A DNA stretch of 47,973 bases from Pirellula sp. (GTDB taxonomy: Bacteria > Planctomycetota > Planctomycetia > Pirellulales > Pirellulaceae): contig JAJTFB010000035.1 of the NCBI GenBank assembly GCA_021300015.1, forward strand, positions 1 through 47,973. The letters are read 5' to 3'. Shown in pieces: positions 16,862-25,340 of the stretch (position 1 is its first letter; every line of letters starts with the position of its first letter). The translations under genes and the position numbers were made by a program. A model generated the notes under the pieces. It did no database searches, was not told the DNA's origin, and saw only the letters and a list, made by a program, of their open reading frames with translations.

Positions 16862-17893
16862 ATGGACCCTCGTCCTATGACAACCATCGCACGCTCCCTA
16901 TGGACCCTCTCAACGCTTTGCATTGGGCTAGTCTCCCTCCTAACTCTCAGCACTTCCAAGCCGAGTTACGCAGGAGCCAACGACTACGTTGTGATCGTGC
17001 TGGATGATTCCGGTTCCATGCGCGAGGTCATGCGCCGCGATCGACGAAGCCGAATCGATGCAGCAAAAAGCTCACTCACGCAGGTGATCCAGCAGATCGC
17101 TCCAGGGACCAACGTGGGGGTGTTGCTTCTGAATGGAGCCCGTCAAAATGGAAATTGGTTCATCCCTATCGGGCCAGTCAATCCCCAGGAAGCCATCGAT
17201 CGGATCAGCAAGTTGAGGGCCAACGGTGGAACGCCCCTGGGCGATGCCCTTCGCATCGCATCGGATGAGCTTCTAGCCCTTCGCTCCAAAAAAATCTACG
17301 GGACCTATCGACTGATCGTTGTGACCGATGGCGAAGCGTCCGACCAAGCACTTCTAGACCAGTACCTGCCCGATATCCTCTCCCGAGGCATCATCATCGA
17401 TGCGATCGGGGTCGACATGCGAGGCGATCACTCTTTGGCCACGCGAGTCCACAGCTACCGACGGGCCGACGATCAAGCCTCCTTGTCCAATGCCATTCAG
17501 GAAATCCTGGCCGAAGGAAGTGGGACAGACCAAGGAAACAGCAGCGAAGATTTCGCCCTGCTCGAGGGCCTAGGCGATCTCGATGTGTCCGAGGTTCTCA
17601 AGGCGTTGGCCACTCCCAACAACGAGAAAGTCACCGGCATCCGATCTCGTCAAGCATCGGGATCTGCGGCAGCCGACGGCGGGTTCGGCAATCCGAACAA
17701 CGGCCCGAACAACGGCCCAAACGGACCGGTATCAGGATTCCCAACTTCCAACATTGCACCGAACCCTTCGGTCCAAAAATCGGGTTTTTTCGCGCAAGTC
17801 TTCGGGACCATCTGCACCTGTTGCATCCCTTTGCTCTTGGTGATGTTCTTCATTTCCGCGTTCTTGACCAAGTCGAAGGTCAAGCGAAAGTAA
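16862..17893 (+). CDS. VWA-domain protein with signal peptide and C-terminal membrane anchor
   Basis: A 343-residue protein. A signal peptide (about 1-38) precedes a von Willebrand A domain with an intact metal site: DDSGS (48-52), the threonine of GGTPLGDAL, and VVTDGE. After about residue 225 comes a linker with NNGPNNGPNGP repeats, then one C-terminal transmembrane helix (about 313-335) containing the cysteine cluster CTCC, ended by positive charges (KSKVKRK). It begins 7 nt after the SBP-OmpA gene, so the two are translationally close and probably work together at the periplasmic face. ATG at 16862 is used; ATG at 16877 is possible. Confidence 0.85.
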   Translation: MDPRPMTTIARSLWTLSTLCIGLVSLLTLSTSKPSYAGANDYVVIVLDDSGSMREVMRRDRRSRIDAAKSSLTQVIQQIAPGTNVGVLLLNGARQNGNWFIPIGPVNPQEAIDRISKLRANGGTPLGDALRIASDELLALRSKKIYGTYRLIVVTDGEASDQALLDQYLPDILSRGIIIDAIGVDMRGDHSLATRVHSYRRADDQASLSNAIQEILAEGSGTDQGNSSEDFALLEGLGDLDVSEVLKALATPNNEKVTGIRSRQASGSAAADGGFGNPNNGPNNGPNGPVSGFPTSNIAPNPSVQKSGFFAQVFGTICTCCIPLLLVMFFISAFLTKSKVKRK

Positions 17894-17918
17894 TCTGTAG
17901 GGAATCTCTAGGGAGCAA

Positions 17919-17936
17919 CAATCGCCCCGGCGATTG
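17919..17936 (+). terminator. GC-rich hairpin after the VWA gene
   Basis: CAATCGCC-CC-GGCGATTG forms a perfect 8-bp stem with a 2-nt apex, 25 nt after the stop codon. There is no T-run behind it, so it is at best a rho-assisted stop or an mRNA-stabilising end, separating the VWA gene from the hydrolase gene 135 nt further on. Confidence 0.35.
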
Positions 17937-18070
17937 CTAGCAATCGAAACTCGGTTTTTCGGGGACTCAGGTTGCATTGCCGTCTGATTTTTTGCTATGG
18001 AATCAGTTGGCGAGCAGTCCGACTCAGGGCTGTGAATTTCGTAGAGGCAAACAACGCGCAGCTTTGAACC

Positions 18071-20164
18071 ATGGCATCCTTGACGCACCGACCGCAATGG
18101 AAAAGCGCGCTGATGCTCCTGGCGTTCTTGCTCCTAGCGCCGTCGATGGTCGGTTGCACTTCGCAGCGGTATCTCCAACCGCGTCGCACGCCGGTGAATC
18201 CTTTGACCGACGCGTTGAGTCTGATGAATCGGTCGGGACCTCAGCCCACGGGTCGAACGATATCGCTGTTGAGGCATTACGATGTTCTGGATCTATTCCA
18301 CCACAATCCGGAGTTGGCGTTGGAAAACCTCCAACGAGTTGCCACCGATGAGAAAGGGGCTGAAAAGACCTACGCGATCTCGGAGTTGGCTTACATTCTG
18401 GGGATTCGCTATCAGCGAAGCGGCAATCCGGGCAAAGCGCTCGACATGTACTCGGTGGCCGTGAGCAACGCTTATTTGTATCTCTTTAGCCCCGAGCTCG
18501 ATGGATTTCGCAACCCTTATGATCCCCAGTTCCGGGGTGCATGCGATTTGTACAACACCTCGCTCGAGGCCGTTTTGCGGATCGTCAGCAGCGAAGGGAA
18601 TCTTAGGCCAGGATTGAGCTATCGCATCAGCACCGACAGTGCGTCTCACGATGTTCGAGTCGCCAATCGGGGGCCTTGGTCGGACGACGATTTCGGGGAA
18701 TTGAAATTCTGCAGCGATTTTCAGGTCAAGACGATTGATGCGGGGAATGTGACCTATGGGATCGGGGTTCCGATGTTGGCCGTCCGCAAGCGGCCTGAGA
18801 ATGAGACGGCGGCCGAGCAGTATTACCCTGAGGGTCTGTCGTTTCCTGTGACTGCGATTTTGCGGGTCACGACCCCGCCGCAACAGGGTCCATCGAGCGG
18901 TGCATCGGACGATCCCGCGACGTGTCGTCATCCGTGTGTGCTTGAGCTCCACGACCCACTCTCGGCCGCCGAGTTGGGTTTGAATGAGCGGTTGGTTCCC
19001 ATCCAATCCGACTTGAGCACACCGCTTGCCCATTTCCTTGAGAATCCAAAGTTCAAAGAGCAGACCAACAGCACGACCGGATTGCTGTTCCCGGATCAAT
19101 CACAAAAGCTCCGAGGGGTGTACATGCTCGAGCCTTTTGATCCGAACCGCATACCGGTTCTGATGGTCCATGGTCTGTGGTCGAGTCCGATGACATGGAT
19201 GCCGATGTTCAATGACCTGCGGTCGTTTCGCGAGTTGCGCAAGAACTACCAATTTTGGTTTTATCAGTATCCGACGGGTCAGCCCTTTTGGATCAGTGCA
19301 TCGCAGATGCGAGCCGACTTGGCAGAACTTCGCCGGAACATCGATCCGAATGCACAGTCCCCGGTGCTCGATCAGATGGTATTGGTCGGTCACAGCATGG
19401 GTGGGTTGGTTTCGCGGATGCAGACGATCGAGAGCGGGGAGGAGTTTTGGCGGATCCTCAGCGATGCATCGTTTGATCAGCTCCGGGCCAGCGAAGAAGA
19501 AAAAAAACGTCTGGCCAGCGTATTGTTCTTTCATCCCAACCCCTCGATCCAACGCGTCGTGACGATAGCAACTCCGCATCGCGGTAGTGACTATGCCAAC
19601 GACTACACGCAGTGGCTTGGAAAAAAACTCATCCAGCTTCCTTCCGGGGTCATCGAGGTGACCAACTCGCTGATCCGTCAGAATCCGGACATTTTCCGGG
19701 ACACCGAGCTTTTGATCACCAAGACCAGCATCGATTCGTTGAATCCTGACTCACCGATTTTCCCGGTCCTGTTGCGATCGCGCAGGGCGTCTTGGGTCCA
19801 TTACCACAACATTATCGGAATGATTGAAAACTCGAGTTGGTTTTCGAAAGACACGATGGAGTCCGATGGAATCGTGTCGTTTGCCAGCGCGCAGATGGAG
19901 GATGCCCAGACGCAGATCGTCGTTCAGGCCAATCACGGCTCGGTCCATACCACGCCTCGAGCGATCCTCGAGGTGCGTCGGATCCTGATCGAGCATTTAA
20001 AAGAGGCCTGCCAGAAGCCTCAATTGGCCGAATGCCTAGACCTGCCGGAACCTTGGAAAAAGATTCATCGGCAAACACCTATAGGATCGACAGGGTATCT
20101 CGACTGGCCCGTTCGATCCGCCGCCGTGGAATTGCCTCTCGAAGGTCGCTCAGGCTTCAGGTAG
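18071..20164 (+). CDS. Alpha/beta-hydrolase lipoprotein (lipase/PGAP1-like)
   Basis: A 697-residue protein with a lipoprotein signal (lipobox VGC, Cys29). The first 330 residues include a helical, TPR-like region (EKTYAISELAYILGIRYQRS) followed by a beta-rich part. The hydrolase domain covers about 355-650: oxyanion-hole region MVHGLWSSPMTW, nucleophile elbow GHSMG (Ser442), TIATPHRGSDYAND, and a histidine-containing segment NHGSVH near the end. Substrates may be lipids or esters in the envelope; none can be named. The 177-nt gap from the VWA gene leaves its operon membership open. Confidence 0.85.
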   Translation: MASLTHRPQWKSALMLLAFLLLAPSMVGCTSQRYLQPRRTPVNPLTDALSLMNRSGPQPTGRTISLLRHYDVLDLFHHNPELALENLQRVATDEKGAEKTYAISELAYILGIRYQRSGNPGKALDMYSVAVSNAYLYLFSPELDGFRNPYDPQFRGACDLYNTSLEAVLRIVSSEGNLRPGLSYRISTDSASHDVRVANRGPWSDDDFGELKFCSDFQVKTIDAGNVTYGIGVPMLAVRKRPENETAAEQYYPEGLSFPVTAILRVTTPPQQGPSSGASDDPATCRHPCVLELHDPLSAAELGLNERLVPIQSDLSTPLAHFLENPKFKEQTNSTTGLLFPDQSQKLRGVYMLEPFDPNRIPVLMVHGLWSSPMTWMPMFNDLRSFRELRKNYQFWFYQYPTGQPFWISASQMRADLAELRRNIDPNAQSPVLDQMVLVGHSMGGLVSRMQTIESGEEFWRILSDASFDQLRASEEEKKRLASVLFFHPNPSIQRVVTIATPHRGSDYANDYTQWLGKKLIQLPSGVIEVTNSLIRQNPDIFRDTELLITKTSIDSLNPDSPIFPVLLRSRRASWVHYHNIIGMIENSSWFSKDTMESDGIVSFASAQMEDAQTQIVVQANHGSVHTTPRAILEVRRILIEHLKEACQKPQLAECLDLPEPWKKIHRQTPIGSTGYLDWPVRSAAVELPLEGRSGFR

Positions 20165-20314
20165 GAAAACGATGCCCTCGGGGAATTCTCCGAGAAAAAG
20201 TTGCGAATCTACAGATTGAGTGCCAGATCGTGACCCTGTTGGATTTCATCCCGTTGAGCTAAACTAAGAGCAGCGTCCTGCCCTAGATCGCACACTCGAT
20301 GAGTCGCTTCGCTC

Positions 20315-20518
20315 ATGATCGAATTTGAATTCAACGGTGCTTCGCATCAAGCCCAGCCCGAGACAACCGTCCGGGGGTTGCTCGATTCGGCCAAGATCGA
20401 AAGCCGCTTTTGTGCCGTCGAAGTCAACGAGGAGATCTTGCCCAAGTCACAGTATGACACCTACCGCGTTCAACCCGGCGATCGCATCGAAGTCGTTACC
20501 TTGGTAGGTGGTGGCTGA
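20315..20518 (+). CDS. thiS: ThiS sulfur-carrier protein
   Basis: A 67-residue ubiquitin-like sulfur carrier. It has the ThiS C-terminus VVTLVGGG, whose terminal glycine is adenylated and thiocarboxylated to deliver sulfur for thiazole formation in thiamine synthesis. The stop codon overlaps the thiG start as TGATG, giving strict coupling. I looked for the TPP riboswitch core upstream (20165-20314) and did not find it. Confidence 0.95.
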   Translation: MIEFEFNGASHQAQPETTVRGLLDSAKIESRFCAVEVNEEILPKSQYDTYRVQPGDRIEVVTLVGGG

Positions 20519-21390
20519 TGAACCCAAAGTCCCCTCCTAGCCCAGCGAATGGCCCACAGAACACCCCAGAGACGACCCATCGGCTCGATGTGGCCGGAAA
20601 GCTACTTGCTTCCCGAGTGATCGTTGGCACAGGCAAATACGATACGCTCGAGCAGATGCGAGAATCGCTCGATGCGAGCGGCTCGAGTTGCGTGACGGTT
20701 GCGATCCGGCGGGAGAAACTCTACGATCGCGACGGGAAAAACCTCTTGGACTTTATCGACACAGATCGATTTACCCTACTGCCCAATACCGCTGGGTGTT
20801 TCAACGCCAAGGATGCAGTAAGGGTCGCAAGGATGGGCCGGGAGATTTTGCGAGAACTGGGAAACCCCGGAGCCGATTGGGTCAAACTCGAAGTCCTCGG
20901 AGACACCAAAACCCTCTTGCCCGACCCCCTGGCAACCCTGGATGCTTGCCACCGGCTCGTCGAGGATGGCTTCAAGGTCCTCTGCTATACCAGCGACTGT
21001 CCCATCATGGCCGTGCGATTGAAATCTGCCGGTGCGGCAAGCGTCATGCCTGCGGCGAGTCCTATCGGCAGCGGACAAGGCATCCTCAATGAGAACAACC
21101 TGAAGATCATCCTCGAGTACCTCAAAAGCGACGATCCGAATTACCCGGTGATTATCGATGCAGGGGTAGGGACAGCCAGCGATGTCGCCGAGGTGTTCGA
21201 ACTCGGCGCCGACGGCGTGCTGCTCAATACGGCGATTGCTCATGCTCGCGATCCGGTGATGATGGCCAGCGCCGTGCGGCATGCAGCCATCGCAGGGCGC
21301 GAAGCCTACCTTGCCGGCCGCATTCCTAAACGGCTCTATGCCATGGCCAGCAGTCCCGAAGAAGGCCTGATCTCCTCTCGACCTTGGTAA
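20518..21390 (+). CDS. thiG: Thiazole synthase ThiG
   Basis: A 290-residue TIM-barrel protein of the ThiG family. It shows [20 protein letters not shown], the Schiff-base lysine region [23 protein letters not shown] and the phosphate-binding end [20 protein letters not shown]. It condenses deoxyxylulose 5-phosphate with dehydroglycine and the ThiS thiocarboxylate to make the thiazole phosphate. The first 20 residues are a Pro/Asn-rich extension not typical of the family. Its start overlaps the thiS stop. Other thi genes are not in the window. Confidence 0.95.
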   Translation: MNPKSPPSPANGPQNTPETTHRLDVAGKLLASRVIVGTGKYDTLEQMRESLDASGSSCVTVAIRREKLYDRDGKNLLDFIDTDRFTLLPNTAGCFNAKDAVRVARMGREILRELGNPGADWVKLEVLGDTKTLLPDPLATLDACHRLVEDGFKVLCYTSDCPIMAVRLKSAGAASVMPAASPIGSGQGILNENNLKIILEYLKSDDPNYPVIIDAGVGTASDVAEVFELGADGVLLNTAIAHARDPVMMASAVRHAAIAGREAYLAGRIPKRLYAMASSPEEGLISSRPW

Positions 21391-21419
21391 GACCCTTTGA
21401 CGGATTCCCGACCGAATAG

Positions 21420-21470
21420 CCCCTAATTGACTAACGCCCCTATTTGACTAACGCCCCTATTTGACTAACG
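21420..21470 (+). repeat. Three 17-bp tandem repeats directly upstream of the sthA ribosome-binding site
   Basis: The unit CCCCTATTTGACTAACG is present three times head to tail (21420-21436, 21437-21453, 21454-21470); only the first copy differs, by one base (A for T). The array abuts the AAGGAGAG ribosome-binding site (21471-21478). Each unit carries TTGACT or TTGACT-like bases resembling a -35 box. Confidence 0.92.
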
Positions 21471-21483
21471 AAGGAGAGTTTCG

Positions 21484-22866
21484 GTGCAACCCAACCATTT
21501 CGACGTGGTCGTCATAGGCACAGGCCCAGGCGGCGAGGGGGCCGCGATGCAAGCGGCCAAGGCCGACAAGAAAACCGCTGTCATCGAAGCTTATAAAGAG
21601 ATCGGCGGAGGTTGCACCCATTGGGGTACGATCCCAAGCAAAGCCCTTCGGTTTTCCATCTACTCGATGATGGAAGCCATGAACAATACCATCGTCCGAG
21701 ATATGGGTATCCACATCAATCCGACGATCGCCCAACTGCGGGCCAGTTCCCGTTCGATCATCAACAAGCAGGTCGAGATGCGCCAGCGTTTCTATGAACG
21801 CAACAACGTCCCTGTCTTCCATGGGTACGCCAAATTCATCGACGAGCACACTCTGGAAATCGATCCGGAAACCCACATCCGCGGCGAGAACATCATCATC
21901 GCGACCGGTTCGCGTCCGTTCCGACCCGCTGGCGTCGACTTTAGCCATCCCCGCGTTTTCGATAGCGATACAATCCTGGATTTGAAGACCAAGCCCCAAT
22001 CGATCACCATCTACGGTGCCGGAGTGATCGGCTGCGAATATGCCTCGATGTTCCGAAATCTCGGAATCAAAGTCAACTTGATCAACACGCGTGCTAAGTT
22101 GCTTGAGTTCCTCGACGATGAAATCATCGATGCCCTGAGCTACCAGATGAGGGACTCGGGAGTCATCATCCGACACAACGAGAGCTTCTCCAAGATCGAG
22201 CCCAAAGAAGATGGGGTCGTTTTGTACTTGGAAAGTGGCAAACAAGTCAAAACCGACATCCTCCTTTGGGCCAATGGGCGATCCGGCAACACCGACAAAC
22301 TTCAACTCGAACGAGTCGGCATCACCCCCGACTCCAGAGGGTTACTCAAAGTCAACCAAAGCTTCCAAACCTCTTGCCCCCATATCTACGCCGTCGGTGA
22401 TGTCATCGGATTCCCCTCGCTTGCAAGCGCCGCGTACATGCAAGGCCGAGCCGCAACGCGACATATCCTCGGAGCCCAAGAGGACCTCCATTTGACCGAT
22501 ATTCCAAACGGGATCTACACAAGCCCTGAGATCAGCTCGATCGGTAAAACCGAACGAGAACTCACGGCCGACAAAGTCCCCTACGAGGTTGGACACTCCC
22601 AGTTCAAAAGCCTCGCACGAGCGCAGATCACCGGCCGGGCCATCGGGATGCTCAAGATCCTATTCCATCGTGAAACCCTCGAAATACTCGGAGTCCATTG
22701 CTTCGGTCCCAACGCTTCGGAAATCATCCACATCGGACAAGCCATCATGAAGCAACCCGCGCCGAACAACACCCTCGAGTACTTCATCGACACGACATTC
22801 AACTACCCGACGATGGCCGAAGCCTACCGCGTTGCGGCCCTCAATGGCTATAACCGTTTGTTCTAA
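21484..22866 (+). CDS. sthA: Soluble pyridine nucleotide transhydrogenase-like flavoprotein (SthA family)
   Basis: A 460-residue class I disulfide-oxidoreductase fold. It has the FAD-binding GTGPGGEG (12-19), [16 protein letters not shown] near 41-56, an NAD(P) Rossmann motif [15 protein letters not shown], the FAD motif [15 protein letters not shown] and a C-terminal interface domain. Only one cysteine of the usual CxxxxC redox pair remains (Cys44, with Thr49 at the second position), as in SthA, which transfers hydride between NADPH and NAD without a disulfide. The start is GTG at 21484 with AAGGAGAG at 21471-21478. hemQ follows after 23 nt. Confidence 0.9.
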   Translation: MQPNHFDVVVIGTGPGGEGAAMQAAKADKKTAVIEAYKEIGGGCTHWGTIPSKALRFSIYSMMEAMNNTIVRDMGIHINPTIAQLRASSRSIINKQVEMRQRFYERNNVPVFHGYAKFIDEHTLEIDPETHIRGENIIIATGSRPFRPAGVDFSHPRVFDSDTILDLKTKPQSITIYGAGVIGCEYASMFRNLGIKVNLINTRAKLLEFLDDEIIDALSYQMRDSGVIIRHNESFSKIEPKEDGVVLYLESGKQVKTDILLWANGRSGNTDKLQLERVGITPDSRGLLKVNQSFQTSCPHIYAVGDVIGFPSLASAAYMQGRAATRHILGAQEDLHLTDIPNGIYTSPEISSIGKTERELTADKVPYEVGHSQFKSLARAQITGRAIGMLKILFHRETLEILGVHCFGPNASEIIHIGQAIMKQPAPNNTLEYFIDTTFNYPTMAEAYRVAALNGYNRLF

Positions 22867-22889
22867 CCCACCGATCCACCCGCGAACCA

Positions 22890-23765
22890 ATGACTCAAAC
22901 ACCAGCGACGCAACATCAGCCCGGACATCCCCATGCACCGGTGAATCTTCCCGAACCCTCCAGGGTTCCGGTCCAAGGCTGGCACTGCGGCCATTACTTC
23001 TACCGTTGGGATCGACGCGAACTTGCAAAGCTCAATAATCCTGTGGAGATCGCTGCAGCCAAACAGCAGTTCTCCGATTGCCTCAACGAACTCAACGACC
23101 GGCCAGAACGCCTGCAGTGGTTTATCATCAGCGGTCACAAGGCCGATATCGGCTTGATCGCCATGGACCCCGATCCCTTGCGCATCGATCGACTCCACCA
23201 ACGCTTGCTATCGACTAGACTCGGACATGCCCTCGTTGCGACCTACTCCTTTGTGTCGATGTCCGAGATCAGCGAGTACCTTCCTAATAAAGAGCAATAC
23301 GCCGAGAAACTCATCCGAGGCGGCGAGGATCCCAACTCACCGACGTTCCAGGCAAAGTTATCTTCGTACGAACGAAGGATCCCGGTGATGCATGCCCAAC
23401 GCCTCGCCCCGGAATTCCCAACTTGGCCCTCGATGTGCTTCTACCCGATGAATAAATCGCGAGATGTCGGCGCCAACTGGTTCCTCGAGCCCTTCAGTGC
23501 TAGGACCGAGATGATGGCCGAGCACGCCCAGAGCGGGATGGCTTTTGCCGGGCGAGTCACCCAACTGGTAACCGCCTCGGTGGGCTTGGACGACTGGGAA
23601 TGGGGAGTGACGCTTTGGGCTCGAAACCCTCAATTCCTCAAAGACATCGTCTATACGATGCGGTTCGACAAAGCCAGCGCGACATACGGTCAGTTCGGCG
23701 ATTTTTACGTTGGATACCTAGCAAGCGCCGACGAAATTCTCAAGCACTGCTGTATCGGAAACTGA
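22890..23765 (+). CDS. hemQ: Coproheme decarboxylase/chlorite dismutase family protein HemQ
   Basis: A 291-residue member of the chlorite dismutase superfamily, HemQ/ChdC branch. Typical marks are WHCGHYFYRWDR, the CFYPMNKSRD segment (YPMxK motif) and the proximal-histidine helix MAEHAQSGMAFAGRVTQLVT. HemQ decarboxylates Fe-coproporphyrin III to haem b in the coproporphyrin-dependent pathway. It starts 23 nt after sthA and is followed 23 nt later by an ABC ATPase gene, so the three likely form one transcript. Haem supply fits a genome with many CxxCH proteins. Confidence 0.9.
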   Translation: MTQTPATQHQPGHPHAPVNLPEPSRVPVQGWHCGHYFYRWDRRELAKLNNPVEIAAAKQQFSDCLNELNDRPERLQWFIISGHKADIGLIAMDPDPLRIDRLHQRLLSTRLGHALVATYSFVSMSEISEYLPNKEQYAEKLIRGGEDPNSPTFQAKLSSYERRIPVMHAQRLAPEFPTWPSMCFYPMNKSRDVGANWFLEPFSARTEMMAEHAQSGMAFAGRVTQLVTASVGLDDWEWGVTLWARNPQFLKDIVYTMRFDKASATYGQFGDFYVGYLASADEILKHCCIGN

Positions 23766-23788
23766 CCTCAAGCCAACGGCCAACCTCC

Positions 23789-24466
23789 ATGAGCGACCTG
23801 TGTGTCAAAGACCTGTGCAAGACCTACAGCAACGGCCAGGAGCAAATTTCCGTGCTCGACGGCCTTTGCTTGGAAATCAACCGTGGCGACAACTTGGCCG
23901 TGATCGGTCCTAGCGGGTCGGGCAAATCGACACTCCTGCAGATTCTTGGTGTTTTGGATGCTCCAAGCTCAGGGACGGTCGAACTCCAAGGAAGCAATCC
24001 TTATTTGTTAGGCGAAAACCAACAGGCGAAATTTCGCAACCAGCACATCGGATTTATCTTCCAGGATCACCATTTACTCCCGCAATGGAACGTGCTGGAG
24101 AATACCCTTTTGCCGTCGTTGGCATTCGGCAAAGCCACCGCCGAACATCAAAAACGAGCCAGAGACCTGCTCGATCGCGTTGGGCTCTCGCATCGATTAG
24201 GGCATGTACCGAGTCAACTTTCCGGAGGCGAACGAGAACGGGTCGCGGTAGCCCGGGCGTTGCTGCTCAAACCAACATTGCTTTTGGCCGATGAGCCGAC
24301 GGGAAACCTGGATTCGGAGAATGCGAAGAAGATCGGCCAACTGCTCCTCGAGGTCCCTAAGGAGCAAAACGCGATCCTGATTGTTGTGACCCATTCGCTC
24401 GAATTGGCCGGTTCGATGGCGGCTTGTCGGGAACTTCGGCATGGGAAACTCGTAGAGATCACCTAG
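23789..24466 (+). CDS. ABC transporter ATP-binding protein, LolD/MacB type
   Basis: A 225-residue ATPase subunit with all core motifs: Walker A GPSGSGKST, Q-loop FIFQDHHLLPQW, signature LSGGERERVAVARALL, Walker B LLLADEPTGNLD and H-loop VVTHS. Sequence style (DEPTGNLD, SLELA) places it in the LolD/FtsE/MacB group that works with LolC/E or MacB-type permeases on lipoproteins or small molecules. No permease is next to it; the following gene is ybeY on the other strand. ATG at 23789 is preferred because the conserved start MSDLCVKDLCKTYSNG begins there. Confidence 0.88.
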   Translation: MSDLCVKDLCKTYSNGQEQISVLDGLCLEINRGDNLAVIGPSGSGKSTLLQILGVLDAPSSGTVELQGSNPYLLGENQQAKFRNQHIGFIFQDHHLLPQWNVLENTLLPSLAFGKATAEHQKRARDLLDRVGLSHRLGHVPSQLSGGERERVAVARALLLKPTLLLADEPTGNLDSENAKKIGQLLLEVPKEQNAILIVVTHSLELAGSMAACRELRHGKLVEIT

Positions 24467-24474
24467 AGAGGCGC

Positions 24475-24927
24475 TCAGCGAGCCTCCTTGCAGACCGTCG
24501 AGTCCCCGAGAATAGCCTCCAAATAGTACTTCTCTTGCGCACGCATCTTTTTGGCTTGCGACTCGGTCGTATCTTCTAGTCCGATCACGTGCAGCATGCC
24601 GTGGATGATGTAGAGCAATAACTCGTGCGGGGCAGGCCACTGGTTTTCGGTCGCGATCCGATGGGCCGTCTGGGCGCTTGCGATCACATCGCCCTCGAGA
24701 AAGCTCTCCGATTCGGTGGTGTCAAAACTGATCACATCGGTTGGATAATCGTGGTTCAGATACTCAAGATTGACTTGGTGGATCTGAGCATCGTCGACGA
24801 TGGCAATCGAGATTTCACCATCCTCCCAGCCATAATCGCTAGCAATTTGCGAAACGGCTTGTTCGATCGTGCGTTTCGGGAGTTTGACGCATCGGGAGGA
24901 AAATCGAATTTCGGTGACTATGGGCAT
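24475..24927 (-). CDS. ybeY: Endoribonuclease YbeY
   Basis: A 150-residue protein with the YbeY metal-binding motif HGMLHVIGLED (family HGxLHxxGxDH; the last His position is occupied differently here) and the upstream block YPTDVISFD. YbeY acts in 16S rRNA 3' maturation and 70S ribosome quality control in the cytosol. The start is ATG at 24927. It is convergent with the ABC ATPase gene, 8 nt apart. Confidence 0.92.
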   Translation of the reverse strand: MPIVTEIRFSSRCVKLPKRTIEQAVSQIASDYGWEDGEISIAIVDDAQIHQVNLEYLNHDYPTDVISFDTTESESFLEGDVIASAQTAHRIATENQWPAPHELLLYIIHGMLHVIGLEDTTESQAKKMRAQEKYYLEAILGDSTVCKEAR

Positions 24928-25340
24928 AAAACGATAAAGGATTCGAGGGATTCGAGAGCAAGCCCGGGACAGGGGTGTTCAAGTTTACCGATTAGGGGAC
25001 TTTTGTGCATAGCGCAAAGTTGGATGGGGACCGGAACGATCGGAGTTGTAGGAATCGTCCCGAAGCGCGTCAAAATTGGTAAAAACGTTTCGATTCCCGA
25101 CCAGGATTGCCGAAACATAGGTTGTATTCGCAATCCAGCTAGGCTGGTCGAGTGTGGGGGGCCGCGTTCAACGGATAAGAGCCGATTGGGGACAGGGAAT
25201 GGAATCCCGCCTGAATCGGAGGTTGAATGCGATCAGTCCCCCTGCAGTCTTCTAGTCAACCGGCTTGCAGGTGCCGAGGTTCTGAATGAATGGCTCCAAA
25301 GCGCCGTTGTTCCCGCATAACATATCGTAGGAGGATATCC
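24928..25340. other. 413-bp intergenic region between divergent ybeY and BON genes
   Basis: I see no gene with family features here; the open frames are short or are shadows. It must hold the two divergent promoters. The only sharp element is AGGAGG at 25329-25334, six bases before the BON start. Confidence 0.5.

Noticed and set aside
18293-19099. 268-codon open frame opposite the hydrolase lipoprotein
   Set aside because: Mirror frame in GC-rich DNA, without signal peptide, motif or ribosome-binding site.
20188-20205. Terminator after the hydrolase gene (CTCGGGGAATTCTCCGAG)
   Set aside because: A near-perfect palindrome, but it is followed by A residues on the plus strand rather than a T-run; no support for intrinsic termination.
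20165-20314. TPP riboswitch upstream of thiS
   Set aside because: The core motifs (CUGAGA and the ACCUGAUCUGG-type segment) are not present; CCCTGTTGGATTTC is only a superficial resemblance.
21457-22305. 282-codon open frame opposite sthA
   Set aside because: Covers the conserved FAD- and NAD-binding coding sequence of sthA in antisense; no independent features.
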